DNA from: Candidatus Bipolaricaulota bacterium
Lineage (GTDB): Bacteria; Bipolaricaulota; Bipolaricaulia; M55B111
NCBI GenBank assembly: GCA_018334595.1
Contig: JAGXLQ010000041.1
Coordinates: 1 to 9,455, forward strand
DNA: 9,455 nt
Direction: 5' to 3'
Part shown: positions 1 through 5,289 of the stretch, in pieces
Numbering within the stretch: position 1 is the stretch's first letter
Layout of the letters: each line of letters opens with the position of its first letter
Notes under the pieces: model-generated
Told to the model about the DNA's origin: nothing
What the model saw: only the letters and a program-made list of their open reading frames with translations
Database searches by the model: none
Translations under genes and position numbers: made by a program

Positions 1-1509
1 GATTTCACTATCACGTGGGAATTAGTACCGGGAAGAGGGGCAAGGGAGGTCAACCAGGAAGAAATCTTTGAGCATGCTGAAGAAGCATCGAAGCATGATT
101 TGGTTGATGCCATATCCCTGACCGACAACCCTAGTGGTAACCCGGCGATATCAGCTGAATACCTGGGAATGAAGTTGAAAGAAATGGGGCTCGAGCCGTT
201 GGTCCACTTCACAGCCAAGGATAAGAGTCGGAACGAGATGGAGAGCTTTTTCTACTCTCTTGAAAGGGAGAACGTGCAAAACCTACTGTTGATGACGGGA
301 GATTTTCCCTCGGAGGGGTACGACGGGCAGTCTAAGCCGGTCTTCGACATCGATTCCACTCATATGATTGAGATGGTTCAGGATATGAACGAAGGCCTTA
401 AGTACAAGGATTCCTTTGGAAGGTCGCAAGAAATCAAGGAGACACATTTCTTTCCTGGGGCGGTAGTATCACCCTTTAAGCAGACTGAGGCGGAGGTCTT
501 GACTCAGTACTACAAACTGGAGAAGAAGGCGGAGGCTGGAGCTGAGTTTGTCATAACCCAGCTGGGGTTCGATGCGAGGAAATTCCACGAACTAAAGCAA
601 TATGTGGACGATGCGGGAATTGACGTGCCTCTAATTGGCAACGTCTACGTTCTCTCCTACGGTGCCGGCCGGGCGATGAACAGAGGCGATATACCCGGTT
701 GTGTAGTTACCGACGATCTGGTAGACCAGCTCTCCGAGGACAAAGACGCCGACGATGGCGGAAAAGAGGCCTACCTTACCCGGGCCGCCAAGATGTACGC
801 CTTCCTCAAAGGGATGGGCTATGACGGGGTACATATAGGTGGTCATGGCATGAGTTATGAGGACGTGGAGTTCGTGGTCGACAAGGGCGAGGAACTGCTT
901 TCGGACTGGGGAGAGCTAGTCTCTGATTTCGACTACCCTATGGAGGGTGGTTTCTACGTATACGAAAGGGATGCGAGCACCGGGTTGAATTCTCCCACGC
1001 GAGCGGGACTATCGCCACGGCCGAGAAAAGGGTTTGTTAACATGACCTTCAGGTTGATGCACAATCAGCTGTTCGAGCCCGACGGGCTTCTGTTCAAGCC
1101 GATGCAGTTGTTTTTGCGCGCGATCGACGGGACGTTTCTGGAGGAGAAGTTCCAGTCCTTGGAACGAATAACCAAGACTATTACAAATGACTGCCAGGAA
1201 TGCGGTGATTGTGCCTTGACCGAGTTGGCCTATATTTGTCCCATGTCCCAGTGTCCAAAAAACCAGAGGAACGGACCATGCGGTGGCAGCAGGGATGGGA
1301 TGTGCGAGGTCTATCCTGACAAGCAGTGTATCTACGTTAGATCCTACAATCGACTAAAGGAATATGGTGACCAGGAACAACTCAAGGATTGGATACCCGC
1401 TCACGATTGGGAGTTAAACCATACCTCTTCGTGGTTGAACTACTGGCTGGGTAGGGATCACGCGTCCCAAAAGGTAGGAATTGAGCCGTACGACCCCGAC
1501 GAGAATTAA
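1..1509 (+). CDS. metF: Methylenetetrahydrofolate reductase, MetF domain fused to a cysteine-rich MetV-like C-terminal domain (5' partial)
   Basis: Reduces 5,10-methylene-THF to 5-methyl-THF in the cytoplasm, feeding the methyl branch of the Wood-Ljungdahl pathway or methionine synthesis. The frame is open from base 1, so the true start lies upstream; the first possible start codon, TTG at 100, falls inside the conserved barrel. 502 residues are visible. Residues ~1-300 show MetF features: an ITWELVP strand near the N-terminus, LLLMTGDFP, FPGAVVSPF, and AEFVITQLGFD. From ~390 on, a second domain carries eight cysteines (C398, C401, C404, C413, C418, C427, C435, C443) including CQECGDC and GPCGG, as in MTHFR_C/MetV proteins that partner MetF in acetogens. 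I infer a metal or Fe-S site there. In many anaerobes MetF and MetV are separate, so this is a fused version. The 199 bases before moaC suggest a separate transcript from the Moco operon. Family call is firm; the electron donor is unknown. Confidence 0.9.
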   Translation, partial: DFTITWELVPGRGAREVNQEEIFEHAEEASKHDLVDAISLTDNPSGNPAISAEYLGMKLKEMGLEPLVHFTAKDKSRNEMESFFYSLERENVQNLLLMTGDFPSEGYDGQSKPVFDIDSTHMIEMVQDMNEGLKYKDSFGRSQEIKETHFFPGAVVSPFKQTEAEVLTQYYKLEKKAEAGAEFVITQLGFDARKFHELKQYVDDAGIDVPLIGNVYVLSYGAGRAMNRGDIPGCVVTDDLVDQLSEDKDADDGGKEAYLTRAAKMYAFLKGMGYDGVHIGGHGMSYEDVEFVVDKGEELLSDWGELVSDFDYPMEGGFYVYERDASTGLNSPTRAGLSPRPRKGFVNMTFRLMHNQLFEPDGLLFKPMQLFLRAIDGTFLEEKFQSLERITKTITNDCQECGDCALTELAYICPMSQCPKNQRNGPCGGSRDGMCEVYPDKQCIYVRSYNRLKEYGDQEQLKDWIPAHDWELNHTSSWLNYWLGRDHASQKVGIEPYDPDEN

Positions 1510-1585
1510 CGGAAGTTGAATAAATCTCCGCGGGTTTAACCTCCCCCGAGACTGCAGAGATCGTCGTATCCTTCCAAACAAGAGG

Positions 1586-1622
1586 TCGATGGCGGGAACG
1601 ATTTTTCCGGTCCCGCCATCGA
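1586..1622 (+). other. Strong 12-bp stem-loop between metF and moaC
   Basis: Perfect inverted repeat: TCGATGGCGGGA at 1586-1597 pairs with TCCCGCCATCGA at 1611-1622, around a 13-base loop. It is GC-rich and would be very stable in RNA. No T-run follows it, so it is not a canonical intrinsic terminator for metF. It may still protect the metF 3' end, act as a weak terminator, or be a double-stranded protein site. The structure is directly visible; the function is inference. Confidence 0.6.
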
Positions 1623-1633
1623 TGTTAACATCG
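1620..1633. promoter_or_regulatory. Perfect 14-bp palindrome, candidate operator upstream of the moaC promoter
   Basis: CGATGTTAACATCG reads identically on both strands. It lies 8 bases upstream of the candidate -35 box and is centred about 50 bases before the predicted transcription start, a position typical of activator sites. It shares three bases with the downstream arm of the preceding stem-loop. It does not match the ModE consensus I know. A dimeric regulator sensing molybdate, tungstate, formate or redox state is a reasonable guess, but the regulator is unidentified. Confidence 0.45.
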
Positions 1634-1641
1634 GCAATTAT

Positions 1642-1670
1642 TTGATTTGTCGTCAGCCTGGTTTGATAAT
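1642..1670 (+). promoter_or_regulatory. Candidate sigma70-type promoter for the Moco operon
   Basis: TTGATT (1642-1647) and GATAAT (1665-1670) are separated by exactly 17 bases. They match the -35 consensus at 4 of 6 positions and the -10 consensus at 5 of 6. Transcription would start near 1677, giving a leader of about 32 bases before moaC and so no room for a riboswitch. It is the best such pair I noticed in the intergenic region. It assumes a bacterial host. Confidence 0.5.
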
Positions 1671-1696
1671 GTAAACCGTCCCAAAAGTATATTGAG

Positions 1697-1701
1697 AGGA
1701 G
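1697..1701 (+). promoter_or_regulatory. Ribosome binding site fixing the TTG start of moaC
   Basis: AGGAG, within a longer AGAGGAGAG stretch, sits 7 bases before TTG at 1709. The next in-frame ATG, at 1730, has no such site and would cut into the conserved N-terminal strand, so TTG is preferred. Confidence 0.75.
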
Positions 1702-1708
1702 AGATAAC

Positions 1709-2155
1709 TTGGACGAAAAAGATATTCGGATGATAGACGTGGGAAGCAAGAACGACACGGACAGAGAGGCCGTAGCTGGTGGGAGGATTGACATAGAGGC
1801 CGAGGCGCTGGAAAAGGTTATGGCCGGAGAGTTGACCAAAGGAAACGTAATCGCTGCCGCCAAGACTGCAGGCATAATGGCGGCAAAGAGGACGTCCAGC
1901 CTATTACCACTTTGCCACCCCCTGCCCATTAATAACGTAGACGTAGATGTAGAACCGTATGAATCCGGCCTCTACGTGGAAGTTACGGTCAATTACCGCG
2001 GGAAGACCGGGGTGGAAATGGAAGCCTTAACCGGTTGTTCTGTTGCCCTGCTTACGATCTACGACATGGTGAAAAACGAAGACAAGAGGATGGTAATTGG
2101 TGAGGTCAAATTGTTAAGGAAGACCGGAGGTAAGAGCGGTGACTGGAAGAGATAG
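1709..2155 (+). CDS. moaC: Cyclic pyranopterin monophosphate synthase MoaC
   Basis: Works with MoaA in the first step of molybdopterin synthesis, converting 3',8-cyclo-7,8-dihydro-GTP to cyclic pyranopterin monophosphate in the cytoplasm. At 148 aa it is slightly shorter than typical MoaC (~160) because the N-terminus is trimmed. The family pattern is complete: MIDVGSKNDTDREA (8-21), the catalytic lysine region LTKGNV (K44), AAKRTSSLLPLCHPL with active-site H70, GKTGVEMEALT (98-108), IYDMVK with D119 and K122, and the terminal KTGGKSGDWK. K44, H70, D119 and K122 match the catalytic residues known from E. coli MoaC. It starts at TTG behind a good Shine-Dalgarno site and is the first gene of the operon. 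Its last 17 bases overlap the next gene, implying coupled translation. Confidence 0.95.
   Translation: MDEKDIRMIDVGSKNDTDREAVAGGRIDIEAEALEKVMAGELTKGNVIAAAKTAGIMAAKRTSSLLPLCHPLPINNVDVDVEPYESGLYVEVTVNYRGKTGVEMEALTGCSVALLTIYDMVKNEDKRMVIGEVKLLRKTGGKSGDWKR
2126..2130 (+). promoter_or_regulatory. Ribosome binding site fixing the GTG start of the MOSC gene
   Basis: GGAGG lies inside the 3' end of moaC, 8 bases before GTG at 2139. This supports the GTG start and the 17-base overlap with moaC. Confidence 0.75.
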
Positions 2156-2606
2156 ACAGAAACGTAAATTGATTTCGATAAACGTTAGCGAGGAGACGGG
2201 TACTAGAAAGAGGCCGGTTGACTCCGCAGTCATGGTTACGGATCACGGAATCGAAGGGGATGTTCACGCGGGGTCTCCCATAAAACAGGTGAGCCTGCTC
2301 GACGAAACGGAAATCACCGCGATGGAGGAGAGGAGCGGAGTTGACCTCTCTCCCGGTGACTTCGCCGAAAATTTGACCACACAGGGAGTTGATCACGATG
2401 GAATCGGCCTCGGTGACAAGTTTTTCATTGGTGATGAAGTGGAGCTGGAAGTCTCTCAGATAGGTAAGTCCTGTCACGACGACTGCATAGTGAAAGCCAA
2501 GACTGGAGAATGTATTATGCCGCAGAAGGGATTATTCTTGAGGGTGCTCAGCGGGGGGAGCATATCTCCAGGAGACGAGATCGCTTTCGCACCTGAGGAA
2601 GAGTAA
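2139..2606 (+). CDS. Stand-alone MOSC-domain protein of the Moco operon
   Basis: A 155-aa protein that is essentially one MOSC domain, the fold of the Moco sulfurase C-terminus, thought to bind pterin cofactor or carry sulfur. Visible features: the opening strand LISINVSEETGTRKRPV (11-27), HGIEGDVHAG (36-45), VSLLDETEI (51-59), LSPGDFAENLTTQG (70-83), LGDKFFIGDEVELEV (91-105), and the cysteine segment GKSCHDDC...GECIMP with C112, C116 and C125, then GLFLRVLSGG and PGDEI. Many MOSC proteins rely on one conserved cysteine; this one has a three-cysteine set that I associate with MOSC genes sitting in anaerobes' moa operons. It overlaps moaC by 17 bases and ends 2 bases before mogA. Its exact step is unknown; handling sulfur or the finished cofactor is inference. 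The domain assignment is firm. Confidence 0.88.
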   Translation: MTGRDRQKRKLISINVSEETGTRKRPVDSAVMVTDHGIEGDVHAGSPIKQVSLLDETEITAMEERSGVDLSPGDFAENLTTQGVDHDGIGLGDKFFIGDEVELEVSQIGKSCHDDCIVKAKTGECIMPQKGLFLRVLSGGSISPGDEIAFAPEEE

Positions 2607-2608
2607 CC

Positions 2609-3127
2609 ATGGAACACTCCCACGAGGAGCTGAGAAAAGAAGGACTGAAGAGCCGGGTCTTGACCGTGAGCACGAGCAGAGATGACAAGACCGACAAAAG
2701 TGGCAAAATAATCACCAATCTACTCAAGGAGAGCGGACATTCGGTAGATAGCTACGAAGTCGTCCCGGACGATCCGGCACAAATTGCCGAGGAGATAGAG
2801 AGAAGTGCGGGATCCGACGGCAGAGTGCTGATAATTACCGGGGGGACTGGGTTGTCCCGGTGGGATCAAACCGTAGACGTCCTGATGGACGTGGAGGATA
2901 AGGAGTTGCCGGGGTTTGGCGAGCTCTTCCGGTCGATGAGCTACGACGAGATAGGACCCAGGGCGGGGCTGTCCCGTGCTCGGGCTGCGGCCGTGGGGGA
3001 TACTCTGGTGTTTGCCCTTCCAGGATCGCCGGGTGCAGTTAAGCTGGGCATGGAGAAATTGATCTTGCCGGTCATTGGTCATGCCATATACGAAATGGAC
3101 AAAGAAGGAGGGGCTGATGGAGGATAG
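2609..3127 (+). CDS. mogA: MogA/MoaB-family molybdopterin adenylyltransferase
   Basis: Expected to adenylylate molybdopterin with ATP, giving MPT-AMP as substrate for MoeA. At 172 aa it is a single MoCF/MPT-binding domain of normal size. Visible motifs: VLTVSTSR (17-24), DKSGKIITNLL (29-39), VVPDD (51-55), LIITGGTGLSRWDQT with GGTG at 78-81 and D86, the ELPGFGELFR helix start (99-108), and the ALPGSPGAV loop (136-144). The aspartates of the VPDD segment and the TG-x-D-x-T segment correspond to catalytic residues described for MogA. MogA and MoaB cannot be separated with confidence by eye; in archaea and many anaerobes MoaB does this job. ATG 2609 follows a GAGGA site (2595-2599) by 9 bases. 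The gene overlaps moaA by 11 bases. Confidence 0.87.
   Translation: MEHSHEELRKEGLKSRVLTVSTSRDDKTDKSGKIITNLLKESGHSVDSYEVVPDDPAQIAEEIERSAGSDGRVLIITGGTGLSRWDQTVDVLMDVEDKELPGFGELFRSMSYDEIGPRAGLSRARAAAVGDTLVFALPGSPGAVKLGMEKLILPVIGHAIYEMDKEGGADGG
3106..3111 (+). promoter_or_regulatory. Ribosome binding site fixing the moaA start
   Basis: AGGAGG inside the end of mogA lies 5 bases before ATG at 3117. It selects this ATG over an in-frame GTG at 3075, which would add 14 non-conserved residues and deepen the overlap. Confidence 0.8.
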
Positions 3128-4088
3128 TTACGGTAGAGAAATAAATTACATGAGGCTCTCGATTACCGACAGGTGCAATTTTCGTTGCCAATACTGCATG
3201 CCGGAGGAGGGGGTGCGCAAGATTCCCCATGAAGAAATAATATCCTTCGAAAATATCGTGAAACTGGTCAGGGCGGGTAGCAACTTGGGGATAGAAAAGA
3301 TAAGGCTGACCGGTGGAGAGCCGTTAACCAGAACGGGGGTACCCAGCCTGGTTAGGATGATCCACGACGTAGACGGGATAGATGAGATATCGATGACCAC
3401 GAACGGAGCCAGGTTGAGCGACCTTGCCCCCGATCTGGCCCGGTCCGGGTTGGACAGGGTAAACGTGAGTCTTGACGCGGTTGACCCCGGCGTGTTTTCG
3501 AAGATCACCAGGCTTGGGAATATCGAGGACGTGGTCGAGGGGATCAGGGAGGCAAAACGTGCTGGCTTGAGTCCGGTCAAGCTTAACGCCGTCATCGTCA
3601 GAGGGCTGAACGAATCAGAAATCCTCCCCTTGATTGACTTCGCCGTAGATAACCGACTGACCCTGCGGTTTATCGAGTTGATGCCCATGGGAGAGGCAGC
3701 CGGGGACTCCCTGGAAGGAGTGCCGATAGATGGGGTAATGGAGACGGTGAAACGGCAATGGACCCTTTCACCGTTTGATGGGCCGAAAGGTAATGGACCC
3801 GCTACTTATTATCGGGTCAAGGACGGCGAGAGGGAGGGAACGATAGGGTTTATCTTCCCCATGAGTAAAAGGTTTTGCCGGGGCTGTAATCGGATTAGAA
3901 TGACTTCCCGGGGAACGATAAGGCCCTGTTTGGCGAGGGACAAGGAGTACCCCCTTGATATTTCAGACGAGACGTCCGTCTCCGAAATCGAAGGGCGGCT
4001 GGCGGAGATCATCAGAAAGAAACCGTATGAACACGAGTGGGAAGAGAACCGAAGTACCAGCGGAGAGATGTCGGAAATCGGTGGTTAA
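3117..4088 (+). CDS. moaA: GTP 3',8-cyclase MoaA (radical SAM)
   Basis: Radical S-adenosylmethionine enzyme that cyclises GTP to 3',8-cyclo-7,8-dihydro-GTP, the substrate of MoaC. The 323-aa length is normal. The N-terminal cluster motif CxxxCxxC is C20-N-F-R-C24-Q-Y-C27, binding the SAM-cleaving 4Fe-4S cluster. The SAM-contact motif GGEP is at 66-69 and TTNG at 94-97. The second, GTP-binding cluster motif CX2CX13C is C254, C257 and C271, in FCRGCNRIRM...RPCL. The protein ends in the conserved Gly-Gly pair (322-323) needed for catalysis in known MoaA proteins. All catalytic elements are present, so it should be active. The start overlaps the end of mogA by 11 bases, and the next gene begins 3 bases after the stop. 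Oxygen-sensitive chemistry fits an anaerobe. Confidence 0.96.
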   Translation: MEDSYGREINYMRLSITDRCNFRCQYCMPEEGVRKIPHEEIISFENIVKLVRAGSNLGIEKIRLTGGEPLTRTGVPSLVRMIHDVDGIDEISMTTNGARLSDLAPDLARSGLDRVNVSLDAVDPGVFSKITRLGNIEDVVEGIREAKRAGLSPVKLNAVIVRGLNESEILPLIDFAVDNRLTLRFIELMPMGEAAGDSLEGVPIDGVMETVKRQWTLSPFDGPKGNGPATYYRVKDGEREGTIGFIFPMSKRFCRGCNRIRMTSRGTIRPCLARDKEYPLDISDETSVSEIEGRLAEIIRKKPYEHEWEENRSTSGEMSEIGG

Positions 4089-4091
4089 ACT

Positions 4092-5285
4092 ATGGTTATG
4101 AAGGACGGTTTCAAGAGCCTAGCCCGGCCCTCAGAGGCACGTAAGTTGCTTCTTGAAAGATGCGATCCGCTAGAGAGGCACCATAAAGTTACTCTCGACG
4201 AGGCAGATGGGCGCGTTGCTGCTGAGGACGTGACCGCCTCTCAGCCTTCACCCGCTTTCAGGAGAGCGGCGATGGATGGTTATGCCGTCAACGCATCTGA
4301 TACGTTTGGCGGGAGTACGAACTCTCCCATCCGTCTTTCGCTGGTCGACGACTTTGAACCGGGGGGAAGGAAGGCTTCCCCCATCCACACCGGTGCGGCT
4401 TTACCCGAAGGCGCGGACGCCGTCCTGATGTTCGAGGACGCCGAGGAAGTCGGCCGCTACGTCGACGTCTTCTCCCCTGTGGCCCCGGGAGAGAACGTCA
4501 GTCCCATTGGGGAAGACGTGGAAGAGGGCGAGACGCTTATCCACAGAGGAGAACGGTTAACTCCCTCTCAGCTTGGACTGTTGCGTTCTCTGGTGATTGA
4601 GGAGGTCCCCGTAGTTGACCGTCCGCGAATAGGGATAGTACCGACCGGGGAAGAGCTCGTCGAGCCGGGCCGGCAGCCACAACGAGGGGAGACGGTGCAG
4701 TCAAATGGGATAATGATCGAAAAGTACGTAGAGAGGTGGGGAGGTAATCCTCAGGTCAGGCCCGTCTTGAGCGACAGGCCGGAACGAATAGAGTCCGGGC
4801 TTGACTGGGGGATGAAGTTTGACGCTGTATCGTTTACGGGTGGGAGCTCCGTAGGGAGAAGGGATAGGCTCGTCGAAGTGTTGAGAAGGAGAGGGGAGGT
4901 CCTCGTACACGGCGTGGCAATTCAACCCGGAAAACCCGTAGCTCTAGCAATTGTGGAGGGGGTGCCGGTAATAGCGTTGCCCGGCTATCCCGTGGCAACC
5001 CTTGTCGATGCCTACTTCTTCCTCCGTCCGCTGATCGACAAGCTTCTGGGGTCTGACGAATACGAATTGAGGGGCCGGGTGACGTTGGGCAGGAAAATTG
5101 CCTCTTCGCTCGGGAGGCTGAGCGTCGTCCGCGTTGCCGTGAAGGAAGGAAAAGCTTATCCGCTAAGGGTCTCCGGGTCTGGAGTGCTGTCCAGCGTCAC
5201 CAGAAGTGATGGTTTCGTCCTCGTTCCCGAGGACTCCGAAGGGATAGCTGAGGGCGTGGAAGTGGATTTGTACTACTGGAGGTAG
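4092..5285 (+). CDS. moeA: Molybdopterin molybdenumtransferase MoeA, first paralogue
   Basis: MoeA inserts molybdate or tungstate into adenylylated molybdopterin, releasing AMP. At 397 aa it has the normal MoeA length and four-domain order. Visible motifs: AMDGYAV with D62 of the MDGYA box (61-65), TGAALPEGADAVLMFED, GENVSPIGEDVEEGE, the PTGEELVEPG loop, FTGGSSVGRRD ending in D258 (aligned with the metal-site loop of E. coli MoeA), QPGKPVALA, and LPGYPVA (296-302) where E. coli has LPGNPVS. It differs clearly from the second MoeA next door, so the pair is not a recent duplication. ATG 4092 has only a weak GGTGG (4080-4084) upstream; ATG 4098 is an alternative, changing only two residues. Translation is probably coupled to moaA, whose stop is 3 bases upstream. 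Metal preference is unknown. Confidence 0.92.
   Translation: MVMKDGFKSLARPSEARKLLLERCDPLERHHKVTLDEADGRVAAEDVTASQPSPAFRRAAMDGYAVNASDTFGGSTNSPIRLSLVDDFEPGGRKASPIHTGAALPEGADAVLMFEDAEEVGRYVDVFSPVAPGENVSPIGEDVEEGETLIHRGERLTPSQLGLLRSLVIEEVPVVDRPRIGIVPTGEELVEPGRQPQRGETVQSNGIMIEKYVERWGGNPQVRPVLSDRPERIESGLDWGMKFDAVSFTGGSSVGRRDRLVEVLRRRGEVLVHGVAIQPGKPVALAIVEGVPVIALPGYPVATLVDAYFFLRPLIDKLLGSDEYELRGRVTLGRKIASSLGRLSVVRVAVKEGKAYPLRVSGSGVLSSVTRSDGFVLVPEDSEGIAEGVEVDLYYWR
4362..4382 (+). other. Perfect GC-rich hairpin inside moeA
   Basis: GGGGGAAG (4362-4369) and CTTCCCCC (4375-4382) form a perfect 8-bp stem around the 5-base loop GAAGG, preceded by one more G. It lies within codons encoding the GGRKAS region of MoeA. 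No T-run follows. It may slow ribosomes or polymerase, or be chance. Confidence 0.35.
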
Positions 5286-5289
5286 ATCT

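Noticed and set aside
100..102. TTG as a possible start of the MetF gene
   Set aside because: The frame is open to base 1 and the upstream residues, including ITWELVP, belong to the conserved MetF N-terminus; the gene is truncated by the window edge.
1524..1561. Possible terminator just after metF (ATCTC/GAGAT outer and CGGG/CCCG inner pairs)
   Set aside because: Short, interrupted pairing with large loops and no T-run; too weak to call.
1510..1708. Moco/Tuco riboswitch upstream of moaC
   Set aside because: I could not recognise the conserved motif core, and the best promoter would leave only about 32 bases of leader. A covariance-model search with the Moco RNA family would settle it; a significant hit would overturn this.
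1414..1929. 171-codon open frame on the minus strand across the metF-moaC junction
   Set aside because: It is antisense to well-supported genes, low in complexity, and shows no recognisable domain.
3075..3116. GTG at 3075 as the moaA start
   Set aside because: It adds 14 residues not typical of MoaA, while ATG 3117 has an AGGAGG site 5 bases upstream.
3146..3688. 180-codon open frame antisense to moaA
   Set aside because: Shadow of the moaA coding sequence with no recognisable domain.
3960..3987. Inverted repeat GAGACG/CGTCTC with flanking ATTTC/GAAAT inside moaA
   Set aside because: Two-base loop and uneven flanks inside a conserved gene; probably chance.
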